Origin: Streptomyces xinghaiensis S187
GTDB taxonomy: Bacteria; Actinomycetota; Actinomycetes; Streptomycetales; Streptomycetaceae
DNA: 64,000 bases
Assembly: GCF_000220705.2 (NCBI RefSeq)
Contig: NZ_CP023202.1
Span: 6,664,501 to 6,728,500, forward strand
Direction: 5' to 3'
Shown here: piece by piece, positions 8,847 through 18,435 of the stretch
Layout of the letters: every line of letters begins with the position of its first letter
Position numbering within the stretch: position 1 is the first letter of the stretch
Position numbers and translations under genes: made by a program
Notes under the pieces: generated by a model
Databases searched by the model: none
The model's input: the letters and a program-made list of their open reading frames with translations, nothing else
Told to the model about the DNA's origin: nothing

Positions 8847-9611
8847 ATGACCGCGGTACGCACATCCGGCGCGAACCGATCCGCCGACGGCGCCGTCGAG
8901 GGCCGCAGGCCCCGCGTGATGCCCCGGCTGCTGCGCGGGGGTGCCGCCGGGATAGCGGGAGTGCTGCTCACCGCCAGCCCGACCTGGGGCGCGGGTATGG
9001 ACATCAGCCACCGGTACCTGGCCGAGCGCGATGACCGGGCCCGCACCCACGGCAGCCCCGGCCCCCGCGGCGGCAGCCCGTGGGAACCCGGCGAGCCGCC
9101 GGACACCGCCGCCGCCGCCGGCGACGGCGGAACGCGGGAGGACGCGGACGGCGCGGGCGCGCCGGGCCGACGCGCCTCCCGGCCGGCCTCCGGAACCGCC
9201 GCGACGGACGGCTGGACCCGTCCCGTGGCCGACGCCGAGGTGTCCGCCGCCTACGGCATCCCCGGCAGCTGGCTCGCCGGCCGCCACACGGGCGTCGACT
9301 TCGCCGTCCCCGTGGGCACCCCGGTGCGCTCGCCCGGGCCGGGCGAGGTCGTGACGGCCGGCTGGGGCGGGTCCTACGGCCACCTGGTGACCCTGCGGAC
9401 CGACGGCGGCCAGTACCTGCTCTTCGCCCACCTCTCCCGGATCGACGCGGCCCCGGGGCGGAGGGTGGGCCCGGGAGAGCTCCTCGGCCTCTCCGGCAAC
9501 ACCGGCCGGTCGAGCGGCCCGCACCTCCACTTCGAGGTGCGGCAGAGCACGGAGTACGGGTCCGACATCAACCCGCGGTCGTATCTCGCCTCCAAGGGCG
9601 TCCGGCTCTGA
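8847..9611 (+). CDS. M23-family metallopeptidase (LytM-like), exported
   Basis: 254 aa. A hydrophobic stretch at about residues 33-50 (AGIAGVLLTASPTWGA) follows a long, basic N-terminus and acts as signal or anchor. A low-complexity Gly/Ala/Pro linker spans about 65-125. The C-terminal LytM domain has the zinc ligands in HTGVDF and HLHFE and the catalytic His in FAHLS, all intact. Such enzymes cut peptide cross-bridges in peptidoglycan. The ATG follows TAGGAGAGGAACGTCC. It is ended by a strong bidirectional hairpin before the convergent OsmC gene. Confidence 0.88.
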   Translation: MTAVRTSGANRSADGAVEGRRPRVMPRLLRGGAAGIAGVLLTASPTWGAGMDISHRYLAERDDRARTHGSPGPRGGSPWEPGEPPDTAAAAGDGGTREDADGAGAPGRRASRPASGTAATDGWTRPVADAEVSAAYGIPGSWLAGRHTGVDFAVPVGTPVRSPGPGEVVTAGWGGSYGHLVTLRTDGGQYLLFAHLSRIDAAPGRRVGPGELLGLSGNTGRSSGPHLHFEVRQSTEYGSDINPRSYLASKGVRL

Positions 9612-9629
9612 CGCCCGTCCGCCCGGGAC

Positions 9630-9660
9630 GCGCCGCCGCCCGTGAGCCGGGCGGCGGCGC
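9630..9660. terminator. Bidirectional terminator between M23 and OsmC genes
   Basis: Perfect 13-bp inverted repeat GCGCCGCCGCCCG / CGGGCGGCGGCGC with a 5-nt loop, placed between two convergent stop codons. Confidence 0.7.
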
Positions 9661-9679
9661 CCCGGGCGCCGGGGCCGGG

Positions 9680-10105
9680 TCAGCCCAGCGAGGCGGTGAG
9701 AGTGATCGTCGTCCCGGTCAGGGCCTGGCTCACCGGGCAGTTCACCTTGGCGTCCTCGGCGGCCGCGGTGAACGCCTCCTCGTCCATCCCGGGAACCTCG
9801 CCCGACACCGTCAGATGGATCCCGGTGATGCCCGTGCCCGGCTGGAAGGTGACCTCGGCCCGGGTCGTCAGCCGGGCCGGCGGGGTCCCGGCCTTCGACA
9901 GGCCGTTGGACAGGGCCATCGAGAAGCAGCTCGAATGCGCCGCGGCGATCAGCTCCTCCGGGCTCGTCCGGCCGTCGGGCTCCTCGGCGCGGGACGGCCA
10001 CGAGACCGCGTACTCCCCGGCTCCCGAGGAATCGAGGGTGACGGTGCCCCGGCCCTCGAGCAGATTGCCTTCCCAGACCGTGTGCGCGGTGCGTGTGGTG
10101 GCCAC
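9680..10105 (-). CDS. OsmC-family peroxiredoxin
   Basis: 141 aa from a GTG at 10105 with AGGAGGG seven bases upstream; the longer in-frame extension has no such site. Both redox cysteines are present, in HSSCFSMAL and VNCPVSQAL, with the family-typical SPEELIAAAHSSC. OsmC proteins reduce organic hydroperoxides with the two conserved cysteines, acting in the cytoplasm as tight dimers. No regulator of the OhrR type is adjacent. The annotation is firm. Confidence 0.93.
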   Translation of the reverse strand: MATTRTAHTVWEGNLLEGRGTVTLDSSGAGEYAVSWPSRAEEPDGRTSPEELIAAAHSSCFSMALSNGLSKAGTPPARLTTRAEVTFQPGTGITGIHLTVSGEVPGMDEEAFTAAAEDAKVNCPVSQALTGTTITLTASLG

Positions 10106-10466
10106 GATGGTTCCCTCCTGTGATGCGGGTGGCGTCCTGCCGATGGTCCGCCCCCGTACGGCCGCTCCGGCCGCGACGCGCCGTGCGACGGCCGCCCGTT
10201 GCCGGAACCGGTGCGCGACATCTCCGCCGATACGGGACGGAGCGGGCCGATCCGTCCGCGGTGCCCCCGAGGGGGCCGGGCCGTGAGGGCGGAGGGGTGC
10301 GCGCCGGGGGAGGGGGCGAGAGGGCCGGCCGCGGAAAGCGCCGGCCTCCGGGCGATCGCCACGGAATGCCCCGGGGCACGGCGGTCCGCCCGCCCGCTGG
10401 GACGGTGACCGCCTCACCGGCGGTGACCGGGGCGGGGCGGAGAGGAACGAGACCGCGGCGAACGGC
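10106..10466. other. Gene-free interval, 361 bp
   Basis: It lies between two minus-strand genes. It holds the upstream region of the OsmC gene and a 12-bp palindrome TGCCCCGGGGCA near 10367. I see no gene with codon bias and no RNA element that I recognise. Confidence 0.5.
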
Positions 10467-10844
10467 TCAGGCCGGGGCCTTGGCGTAGAGGGGGAAACGG
10501 GCGCGGACCGTCTTGCCGCCGGGGCGCGGAAGGACCTCCAGCTCGTCGGAGAGCCGCTGGACCATGATCAGGCCGAGCCCGCCGCCGCCCGTGAGATCCG
10601 AGGTCGGACGGATGGCCGGGGGGACCTCGCTGCGGTCCTCCACATCGATGATCAGCGCGTCGTTGCGGGCGCCGAGCCGCAGCCGCCACCATCCCGCGGT
10701 GTGCCGGGCGGCGTTCGCCACCAATTCCGATACGACCAGCACGACCGCATCGGCGTCCACCCCGGGGCACGCGGAGGAGACGAACTCCGCGGCCGCGTGC
10801 CGGGCGTCAGCGGTGCTCGCCCGGCTGGACTCCACCACGACCAT
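10467..10844 (-). CDS. RsbW-like ATP-binding (anti-sigma/HATPase) protein
   Basis: 125 aa, ATG with a strong AAGGAGGAGG upstream. It is a single HATPase_c domain: N-box VVSELVANAARH, then a DVEDRS strand (G1 position altered), and a glycine-rich lid TGGGGLGLIMV. Streptomyces encode dozens of such RsbW/SpoIIAB-like or regulator-type ATPases, often acting on sigma factors or anti-sigma antagonists by serine phosphorylation. No sigma factor or STAS gene is adjacent, so the partner is unknown. Confidence 0.85.
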   Translation of the reverse strand: MVVVESSRASTADARHAAAEFVSSACPGVDADAVVLVVSELVANAARHTAGWWRLRLGARNDALIIDVEDRSEVPPAIRPTSDLTGGGGLGLIMVQRLSDELEVLPRPGGKTVRARFPLYAKAPA

Positions 10845-11113
10845 GCGGCTGCACCTCCTCCTTACCGTTCATTACACCCCTCTTGCCCGGCGGCCGCGCA
10901 ATCATGGGACGTGATCGGGCAGCGGATGCGCGGACGCCGTGCGAACACGACGCAACCGGACACCCCTGCCCGCCTGTCACCGAGGAAGACGCGTCATCGC
11001 GGAAACACGTTCCGCCTTCCGGGTGGCCGTCACCGGGCGCGGCGTGCGCACCGCGCACCTCCCCGCGCGCCGTGCCTAGCCTGCGGAGGTCACCGTATCG
11101 CGGAGGTCTCCCC

Positions 11114-12676
11114 ATGTTCCGTCCAGTCCTCCCCGTACGCACCCGGAGAGCCCGGTCACGGGTGGCCGTCGCCCTCTGCGCGGCCCTGCTGGCCGGTGGC
11201 TGCGCCCCGTCCTCCGAGGCCCCGGAGCCCCCGGCGCGGCCCGGTCCGGAGGCCGGCGGAGCCCGTGTCTCGCCGTTCGAGGGGCTGACCGGCCGTCCGC
11301 GGCCGACCCCCGGCACGACCTTCCTGCTGGTGGGACTGGACGGGCGTACCGGGCTCTCGCGCGCGGAGAAACGGCGGCTGTTCGTCGGCGGCGAGGGCTG
11401 CGACTGCACGGACGTGATGATGCTGCTGCACGTCTCGGCGGACCGGCGCCGGGTCACCGTCATCAGCATCCCGCGGGACTCCTACGCCGAGTTCCCCCCG
11501 CACACCGAGCCTCCCGCCACCCGGACCCCGGGCGCGAGCACTCCCGCGGGGGCCTCCGGCGCCGCGGGACCGCCCGGGCCCGGGACCGCGGGTCCGGAAC
11601 CGTCCCGGCCGGAAGCCGCCGGGGCCGGCACCGGGCCGGTGCGCCACTGGGGCAAGATCAACGCGGCGCACAAGCACGGCGGCCCCGCCCTCACCGTGGC
11701 CGCGGTCGAACACGCGACCGATATCCGGGTCGACCACTACCTGGAGACGGACTTCACCGGCTTCGTCCGCACGGTCGACCGGCTCGGCGGCGGCGAGGTC
11801 TGCACCGGCAAGCCCCTCAAGGACGACAAGTCCGGCCTCGACCTCCCGCCCGGCACCCACCACGTCGACGGCACGGACGCGCTGAAGTACGTCCGCGCCC
11901 GCCGGCTGGATCCCCCCGGCGACCTCGGCCGGGTCCGGCGGCAGCAGCGCTTCCTCGTCTCGCTGATGGAGAACCTCTTCTCCGGCGACCGGACGCCCTC
12001 CGGCGGGGACGGGTTCTCCCGCAGCGCACGGGCCCTGCTCGGCTCCGTACGCACCGACGAGGGCCTGACCCTGCCGAAGCTGGCCGGCCTCGGCCGGGCG
12101 CTGCGGAAGCTGCCGAGCTCCGCCGCCGAGTTCGCCACCGTTCCCATCAGGGATTTCGACCACCGGGTCCCCGGCTGGGGCTCCACCCTCGTCTGGGACG
12201 AGCCCCGGGCGGAGGCCCTCTTCGCGGCCGTCCGCGCCGACCGGCCGATCGTCCCGGAGACCCGGCCCGGCGAGATCCGCCCGGTTCCCGTCGCCGTCGC
12301 CCCCCGCAAGCTGCGGGTCAGCGTGGCCGAGGGGCCCGGGGCCGAGCCCGGCAGCGCCGCGCGGCTGGCCATGAAGCTGCGGGAGAACGGCTTCACCGTC
12401 GTCGGGGTCACGGCCGGGTCCGGCGGCGGCCCCGCACAGGCGGGGCCGACCGAGATCGCCCACGACCCGAGGCTGCGGCGCGCAGCCCCGACCCTGTCCG
12501 CCGCGCTGCCGAACGCCCGGGTGCGGGAGACCGAGGGGCTTGGCCGGGTCTTCCGGGTGACCGTCGGCCCGATCGCCGGCCGGGTGGTCCCGGTCGTCCA
12601 CGACCGGAGCGGTGTCGAAGGGGCCCCCGTCACCGGGGACGAGCTGAGCTGCCGCGAGACCCCGCCCGGCGGGTAG
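11114..12676 (+). CDS. LCP (LytR-CpsA-Psr) family protein with LytR_C domain, putative lipoprotein
   Basis: 520 aa, chosen from ATG 11114 behind GGAGGTCTCCCC. The N-terminus is basic, then hydrophobic, then has a lipobox LLAGGC at about residue 31, so a lipid anchor replaces the usual LCP membrane helix. The LCP catalytic domain runs from about 60 to 340 with VISIPRDSY, a Pro/Ala-rich insert at about 135-175, GKINAAHKHGG, and the arginine-rich YVRARR. LytR_C lies at about 395-510. LCP enzymes attach glycopolymers to peptidoglycan at the cell surface. The lipobox and the insert are unusual details. Confidence 0.88.
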   Translation: MFRPVLPVRTRRARSRVAVALCAALLAGGCAPSSEAPEPPARPGPEAGGARVSPFEGLTGRPRPTPGTTFLLVGLDGRTGLSRAEKRRLFVGGEGCDCTDVMMLLHVSADRRRVTVISIPRDSYAEFPPHTEPPATRTPGASTPAGASGAAGPPGPGTAGPEPSRPEAAGAGTGPVRHWGKINAAHKHGGPALTVAAVEHATDIRVDHYLETDFTGFVRTVDRLGGGEVCTGKPLKDDKSGLDLPPGTHHVDGTDALKYVRARRLDPPGDLGRVRRQQRFLVSLMENLFSGDRTPSGGDGFSRSARALLGSVRTDEGLTLPKLAGLGRALRKLPSSAAEFATVPIRDFDHRVPGWGSTLVWDEPRAEALFAAVRADRPIVPETRPGEIRPVPVAVAPRKLRVSVAEGPGAEPGSAARLAMKLRENGFTVVGVTAGSGGGPAQAGPTEIAHDPRLRRAAPTLSAALPNARVRETEGLGRVFRVTVGPIAGRVVPVVHDRSGVEGAPVTGDELSCRETPPGG

Positions 12677-12761
12677 CGCCCCCGCGCCCCGAGCCTTCTG
12701 GGCGCCCTCCGTGTCCGGGCCCGCCCGTCCCTGATCACGGCGCACGCGGTCACCGCGCGTC

Positions 12762-13070
12762 ATGGAGGCCACGCAGGGCGGGCGACCGGCCGGCCGGGGA
12801 GCGGGGAGAGCGGCCCACCCAGGAGCACCCTGCGGGACACGCGCCGGAAGGCGGCCGACAAGCGGCGCAGAGCGGGCAGGAGGACGTGGACGACCGTCCT
12901 CGTGGCGCGGATCAAGAACGCCATGGAGGGCGCCCGGCCCCTGGTCGACCAGGTCTTCCCGGACATCCGAGGCCACCGCGGAGGACCGCCGGCGGGCCCG
13001 CCGGAAACGGCGGGAACTCGCGAGGCGGTGGCGGCCGTGGCGGAGAACTCCGGCTGGTCTCCGGTGACTT
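12762..13070 (+). pseudogene. Possible frameshifted remnant of a small basic protein
   Basis: The 553-bp gap between the LCP and phosphoketolase genes has no intact gene. Codon bias and content suggest a broken one. In one frame, about 12826-12975, it reads a basic stretch (DTRRKAADKRRRAG) then AMEGARPLVDQVFPD, with every third base of the last 17 codons G or C. In the next frame it continues EATAEDRRRARRKRRELARR to a stop at about 13068. A single frameshift near 12970 would join them; the ATG at 12762 lies in the second frame. This is my reading of coding bias, not a recognised family. Confidence 0.3.
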
Positions 13071-13229
13071 CGCGGCGGATCGGGGGAGTATGGGGTGGTG
13101 CGGCGGGACACCCGCCGAGCCCGGCACGCGCCGCGGCCGCGACCGTGCCCCGGCCCGCACACACGGCCGGCCCCGTACCACCGGCCACGCACCGCTGACC
13201 GCACACGGCTGATTCGAGAGGCGAACAGT

Positions 13230-15599
13230 ATGGCCACGGCTCAGGCAGCACACCTGTCCGACGACGACCTCGCCACGCTGGACCGCTACTGGCGGGCCGC
13301 GAACTATCTGGCCGTGGGCCAGATCTACCTGCTCGCCAACCCGCTGCCGGCCGAGCCGCTCTCCGTGGAGCACATCAAGCCGCGGCTGCTGGGGCACTGG
13401 GGCACCACACCCGGCCTCAACCTGATCTACGCCCACCTCAACCGGGTGATCAGGGCCCGGGACCTGGACGCCATCCACGTCACCGGCCCCGGGCACGGCG
13501 GCCCGGCGACCCTCGCCTGCTGCTGGCTGGACGGCAGCTACTCCGACGTCTACCCGGACGTCTCCCGGGACGCCGAGGGCATGACCCGGCTGTTCCGGCA
13601 GTTCTCCTTCCCCGGCGGGGTGCCGAGCCACGTCGCCCCGGAGACCCCCGGTTCCATCCACGAGGGCGGCGAGCTGGGCTACGCGCTGAGCCACGCCTAC
13701 GGCGCCGCGTTCGACAACCCGGGGCTGGTCGTCGCCGCGATCGTCGGCGACGGGGAGGCCGAGACGGGCCCGCTGGCCACCGGCTGGCACGGCAACAAGT
13801 TCCTCGACCCGGTGCACGACGGGGCCGTCCTGCCGATCCTCCACCTCAACGGGTACAAGATCGCCAACCCGGCGGTCCTCTCCCGCCTCCCGCAGGAGGA
13901 ACTGGACCAGCTGCTCCGCGGCTACGGCCACGAACCGGTGTACGTCGAGGGCGACGAACCGGCCGCCGTGCACCACGCCATGGCCGCCGCCCTCGACCAC
14001 TGCCTGGACCGGATCGCCGAGCACCAGCGGGCGGCCCGCGAGGACGGGGCGTCCGGGCGTCCCCGCTGGCCCGTGATCGTCCTGCGGACGCCCAAGGGCT
14101 GGACGGGGCCGGCCACCGTCGACGGCAAGCCGGTGGAGGGCACCTGGCGCGCCCACCAGGTACCGCTGTCGGGCCTGCGGGAGAGCCCCGAGCATCTGCG
14201 GCAGCTGGAGGAGTGGATGCGCTCCTACCGGCCGGAGGAGCTCTTCGACGAGCAGGGCCGGCCGCTCCCCGAGGTGCTGGCCCACGTCCCCGCGGGGGAC
14301 CGGCGGCTCGGCTCCAACCCGCACACCAACGGCGGCCGCCTGCTGCGCAGCCTGCCGGTGCCGGCCATCCGGGACTACGCGGTCAAGGTCTCCGAGCCGG
14401 GCGCCACCCTGCACGAGCCCACCCGGATCCTCGGCGGGCTGCTGCGCGACCTGATGCGGCGGACGGAGAAGAGCCGCGACTTCCGGCTGTTCGGCCCGGA
14501 CGAGACCGCCTCCAACCGCCTCCAGGACGTCTACGACGCGACCGGCAAGGGCTGGCAGGACGAGATCCTGTCCACCGACGAGCACCTCGCCCGCGACGGC
14601 CGGGTGCTGGAGATGCTCTCCGAGCACAACTGCCAGGGCTGGCTGGAGGGCTATCTCCTGACCGGGCGGCACGGACTGTTCTCCTCCTACGAGGCGTTCA
14701 TCCACATCGTGACGTCCATGGCGAACCAGCACGCCAAGTGGCTGAAGGTCTCCCGCCAACTGCCCTGGCGGATGCCGCTCTCCTCGCTGAACTACCTGCT
14801 CACCTCGCACGTCTGGCGGCAGGACCACAACGGGTTCTCGCACCAGGACCCCGGCTTCATCGACCACATGGTCAACAAGGACCCGCAGACCATCCGGGTC
14901 TATCTGCCGCCGGACGCCAACACCCTCCTGGCCGTCGCCGGGAAGACCCTCGACAGCCGCGACCTGATCAACATCGTCGCGGCCGGGAAGCAGCCCTGCT
15001 TCGACTGGCTCTCCCTCGACGACGCCGTCAACCACGTGGAGCGCGGCGTCAGCGTCTGGGACTGGGCCGGCAGCGACACCGGCCGGGAGCCGGACGTGGT
15101 CCTCGCCGCCGCGGGCGACGTGCCCACCCAGGAGGTCATGGCCGCGGCCTCGCTGCTCCGCGCGCATCTGCCCGACCTGGCCGTCCGGGTGGTCAACGTC
15201 GTCGACCTGATGCGGCTGCTGCCCCACACGGAACATCCCAGCGGGCTGAACGATCACGGGTTCGACGCCGTATTCACCGCCGACAAGCCCGTCATCTTCG
15301 CCTACCACGGCTACCCGTGGCTGATCCACCGGCTCACCTACCGGCGGAACGGCCACGCCGACATCCACGTCCGCGGCTACAAGGAGCAGGGCACCACGAC
15401 GACACCGTTCGACATGGTCGTGCTGAACGACATGGACCGCTACCGGCTGGTGATGGACGTCATCGACCGGGTGCCCGGGCTGGCACTCCGGGCGATCGGG
15501 GTCCGCCAGCTGATGAAGGACAAGCGCAACGAACACCGTTCGTACATCCGGGAGCACGGCCAGGACATGCCCGAGGTCCGCGAGTGGACCTGGGCCTAG
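13230..15599 (+). CDS. xfp: Phosphoketolase (xylulose-5-P/fructose-6-P)
   Basis: 789 aa, the usual family length, from ATG 13230 behind GAGAGG. The order matches XFP: TPP/phosphate-binding N-domain (GPGHGGPA about residue 87, TPP motif GDGEAETGP about 174), a middle domain with [18 protein letters not shown], and the C-terminal domain with [13 protein letters not shown]. The enzyme uses thiamine diphosphate and phosphate to cleave xylulose-5-P (and often fructose-6-P) into acetyl phosphate and glyceraldehyde-3-P or erythrose-4-P. The next gene, 148 bp on, makes pentose phosphate by 6-phosphogluconate oxidation, so the pair could feed carbon through this shunt. No acetate kinase gene is nearby. 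Confidence 0.96.
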   Translation: MATAQAAHLSDDDLATLDRYWRAANYLAVGQIYLLANPLPAEPLSVEHIKPRLLGHWGTTPGLNLIYAHLNRVIRARDLDAIHVTGPGHGGPATLACCWLDGSYSDVYPDVSRDAEGMTRLFRQFSFPGGVPSHVAPETPGSIHEGGELGYALSHAYGAAFDNPGLVVAAIVGDGEAETGPLATGWHGNKFLDPVHDGAVLPILHLNGYKIANPAVLSRLPQEELDQLLRGYGHEPVYVEGDEPAAVHHAMAAALDHCLDRIAEHQRAAREDGASGRPRWPVIVLRTPKGWTGPATVDGKPVEGTWRAHQVPLSGLRESPEHLRQLEEWMRSYRPEELFDEQGRPLPEVLAHVPAGDRRLGSNPHTNGGRLLRSLPVPAIRDYAVKVSEPGATLHEPTRILGGLLRDLMRRTEKSRDFRLFGPDETASNRLQDVYDATGKGWQDEILSTDEHLARDGRVLEMLSEHNCQGWLEGYLLTGRHGLFSSYEAFIHIVTSMANQHAKWLKVSRQLPWRMPLSSLNYLLTSHVWRQDHNGFSHQDPGFIDHMVNKDPQTIRVYLPPDANTLLAVAGKTLDSRDLINIVAAGKQPCFDWLSLDDAVNHVERGVSVWDWAGSDTGREPDVVLAAAGDVPTQEVMAAASLLRAHLPDLAVRVVNVVDLMRLLPHTEHPSGLNDHGFDAVFTADKPVIFAYHGYPWLIHRLTYRRNGHADIHVRGYKEQGTTTTPFDMVVLNDMDRYRLVMDVIDRVPGLALRAIGVRQLMKDKRNEHRSYIREHGQDMPEVREWTWA

Positions 15600-15747
15600 C
15601 GGCCCGTCACCCGGCGCGGTCACCCGCGGGGCGGGTGGCCGCGCGGGCGGGCCGGGCCGCGGAGGTACGGCGGGCCGCCGGAAGCGCGGCGACCGCAGCA
15701 GACGCACAGACGCGGGGCCAACCCCGCCACCGAGGGAGTCTTGAGAT

Positions 15748-17199
15748 ATGGCAGAAGGCACCGGGACGAAGGCGCAGATCGGGGTCACCGGGCTGGCGGT
15801 GATGGGCCGCAACCTGGCCCGTAATCTCGCCCGGCACGGGCACACCGTGGCGCTGCACAACCGCACCGCGACCCGTACCCGGGCCCTGGTCGAGGAGTTC
15901 GGCCACGAGGGCACCTTCCTCCCGTCCGACGACCCGGCCGCCTTCGTCGCCTCGCTGGAGCGGCCCCGCCGCGTGGTGATCATGGTGAAGGCGGGCATGT
16001 CCACCGACGCGGTGATCGACGAGTTCGCCCCGCTGCTCGAAGCGGGCGACATGATCATCGACGGCGGCAACGCGCACTTCGAGGACACCCGCCGCCGGGA
16101 GGCCGCGCTGCGCGAGCGCGGCCTCCACTTCGTCGGCACCGGGATCTCCGGCGGGGAGGAGGGCGCGCTCAACGGGCCCAGCATCATGCCCGGCGGCTCG
16201 CCCGAGGCCTACGCCGCCCTCGGCCCGCTGCTGGAGGACATCGCCGCCAAGGCCGCCGACGGCACGCCCTGCTGCACCCACATCGGGGCGGACGGCGCCG
16301 GGCACTTCGTCAAGATGGTGCACAACGGCATCGAGTACGCCGACATGCAGCTCATCGGCGAGGCCTACGACCTGCTGCGCCAGGTGGCCGGCTACCGGCC
16401 CGCCGAGATCGCCGAGATCTTCCGCACCTGGAACACCGGCCGCCTCGACTCGTACCTCATCGAGATCACCGCCGAGGTCCTGGCCCACACCGACGCCGCG
16501 ACCGGCCGGCCGTTCGTGGACGTCGTCGCCGACAGCGCCGGCCAGAAGGGCACCGGCCGCTGGACGGTGCAGACGGCGCTCGACCTGGGCGTCCCCGTGT
16601 CCGGCATCGCCGAGGCGGTCTTCGCCCGCTCCGTCTCCGGCCACGCGGGGCTGCGGCAGGCCGCCGGGGGCCTGCCGGGCCCGCAGCGCGCGACGCTCGG
16701 GGCGGAGGACGCCCGGCACTTCGCGGACCAGGTGGAGCAGGCGCTCTACGCCTCGAAGGTCGTCTCCTACGCCCAGGGCTGGAACATGATCGACGCGGCC
16801 GCCGGCGAGTACGGCTGGACGATCGACCCGGGGGCGGTGGCCGCGATCTGGCGCGGCGGCTGCATCATCCGGGCGGCGTTCCTCGACCGCATCCGCGCCG
16901 CCTTCGACACCGACCCCAAGCTGCCCACGCTCCTGGCCGACAGCGAGTTCGCGGGGGAGATCGGCGCGGCGCAGCGGGACTGGCGCACGGTGGTGGGCAC
17001 GGCCGTGGCGTACGGGGTGCCCACGCCCGGCTTCTCCGCCGCCCTCGCCTACTACGACGCGCTCCGCGCCGAGCGGCTGCCGGCCGCGCTGACCCAGGGC
17101 CAGCGCGACTACTTCGGGGCGCACACCTACCGGCGCGTGGACCGCGAGGGCAGCTTCCACACGCTCTGGGGCGGCGACCGCTCCGAAGTCGCCGGCTGA
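15748..17199 (+). CDS. gnd: 6-phosphogluconate dehydrogenase, decarboxylating
   Basis: 483 aa, the long bacterial/eukaryotic form. The NADP-binding Rossmann motif GLAVMGRNLARN is at residues 14-25, with the phosphate-contacting NRT after it. Substrate-site motifs GGNAHFEDT, GTGISGGEEGA and the catalytic lysine in FVKMVHNGIEYADMQ (about 188) are all intact, and the C-terminal RDYFGAHTYRR region is complete. It oxidises 6-phosphogluconate to ribulose-5-P, CO2 and NADPH. Its position after phosphoketolase suggests coordinated pentose-phosphate metabolism. GGGAG lies about nine bases before the ATG. Confidence 0.96.
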   Translation: MAEGTGTKAQIGVTGLAVMGRNLARNLARHGHTVALHNRTATRTRALVEEFGHEGTFLPSDDPAAFVASLERPRRVVIMVKAGMSTDAVIDEFAPLLEAGDMIIDGGNAHFEDTRRREAALRERGLHFVGTGISGGEEGALNGPSIMPGGSPEAYAALGPLLEDIAAKAADGTPCCTHIGADGAGHFVKMVHNGIEYADMQLIGEAYDLLRQVAGYRPAEIAEIFRTWNTGRLDSYLIEITAEVLAHTDAATGRPFVDVVADSAGQKGTGRWTVQTALDLGVPVSGIAEAVFARSVSGHAGLRQAAGGLPGPQRATLGAEDARHFADQVEQALYASKVVSYAQGWNMIDAAAGEYGWTIDPGAVAAIWRGGCIIRAAFLDRIRAAFDTDPKLPTLLADSEFAGEIGAAQRDWRTVVGTAVAYGVPTPGFSAALAYYDALRAERLPAALTQGQRDYFGAHTYRRVDREGSFHTLWGGDRSEVAG

Positions 17200-17362
17200 C
17201 GCCGGGAGAGCGGCCCGCGGCGGAACGGGCGGCGGGGCCGTGCGGGCGGCCCCTGCGGGCCGATCATCACACTTTCGAGGGAGTGAGGGGAGCGCCTCAC
17301 CCGCCGCCGGCCCCGCCCGCGCGAGTCTGATCCGGAGAGCAGCCGTCCGGAAAGGACTCCCC

Positions 17363-18394
17363 ATGCGCTGGTCCCGCACCTCCGGCGGACCCCCCGTAGC
17401 GGTGGACCTCGGCACCTCCCGCATCCGCGTCCGCGGGCCGCGCGGAGGCCACCGCTACGACGGCGCGTCCGTCATCGCGGTGACCACCGGGTCCCGGCAG
17501 GTGGTCGCCGTCGGCGACCAGGCGGGCCGGATCCTCGGCCGCACCCCGCCGGACATCGAGGCGGTGGTGCCGCTCAGCCGCGGCGTCGTCACGGACTTCG
17601 ACGCCGCCGCCCTGCTCCTCCGGCACGCGCTGGGCGACGGCGGCCCCTCCCGGCGCGGTCTGCTGCCGCCGGGGGTCGTGACGGGCGTCCCCGCCTCCGC
17701 CACCGAGGTGCAGCGGATCGCCGCCGAGGAGGTGCTGCTCCAGGCCGGTGCCCGCTGGGTGCGGCTGCTGCCCAAGGGGATGCTCGCGGCCCTGGGCGCC
17801 GGGCTGCCGCTCTGGGACTCCGGCGGCACCATGATCGTCGACATCGGCGCCGGGACCACGGAGATCTGCGCCTTCGCCTTCGGCACCCTGGTCTCCGCCG
17901 AGTCCTCGCCGGTCGCGGGCGACGCCGTGACCTCCGCCCTGGTCACCCACCTCCAGCGCGAGCACACCCTGGCGCTGAGCACGAGCGCGGCCGAGGCCGT
18001 CAAGACCGGCCTCGGCCGGGTGGCGGAGACCGCGCCCGGCACCCGGCTGCCGGTCCGGGGCCGGGACCGCGTCACCGATCTGCCCAAGACCGTCTCGGTC
18101 GCGGCGGGGGAGCTGCGGGACATCATCGAGCCGGAGATCCGGCGCATCGCCCGGCTGGTCGTCACCGCCATCGGCAACTGCCCCGGCGGCGTCGCGGACG
18201 ACATCGTGGAGCGCGGGCTGGTGGTCACGGGGGGCGGGGCGCTCTTCGACGGCCTCCCGGACCGGCTGGGGCGGGCCATCGGCATGACCGTCCATCTCGC
18301 CGGGGCGCCGCGCTCCTCCGTACTCGACGGGGCCGCGCGCTGGATCGACGAGGTGGACCCGGCCGCCCGACGGCAGATGCTGGCCCCGCTGTGA
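17363..18394 (+). CDS. MreB/Mbl-like actin homologue
   Basis: 343 aa from ATG 17363 behind GGAAAGGAC. Actin-fold motifs are present: phosphate-1 DLGTSRIRV near residue 13, phosphate-2 DIGAGTTEI near 160, and adenosine motif VTGGGALFDGL near 290. Length matches MreB. It is not in an mreBCD cluster and has diverged in the first strand. Streptomyces carry a canonical MreB, an Mbl and a third MreB-like protein; this resembles one of the latter two, linked to spore-wall or stress functions. It ends 42 bp before the convergent cbiZ gene. Confidence 0.85.
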   Translation: MRWSRTSGGPPVAVDLGTSRIRVRGPRGGHRYDGASVIAVTTGSRQVVAVGDQAGRILGRTPPDIEAVVPLSRGVVTDFDAAALLLRHALGDGGPSRRGLLPPGVVTGVPASATEVQRIAAEEVLLQAGARWVRLLPKGMLAALGAGLPLWDSGGTMIVDIGAGTTEICAFAFGTLVSAESSPVAGDAVTSALVTHLQREHTLALSTSAAEAVKTGLGRVAETAPGTRLPVRGRDRVTDLPKTVSVAAGELRDIIEPEIRRIARLVVTAIGNCPGGVADDIVERGLVVTGGGALFDGLPDRLGRAIGMTVHLAGAPRSSVLDGAARWIDEVDPAARRQMLAPL

Positions 18395-18435
18395 AGAGCA
18401 CCGCGGCCGCCGGCCGCCCCCGCGCCGGAGGCGGT

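Noticed and set aside
12912..16187. Minus-strand open frame of about 1090 codons
   Set aside because: It lies antisense to the phosphoketolase and gnd genes. Its open state comes from G/C-rich third positions on the other strand; it has no domain and its neighbours are well supported.
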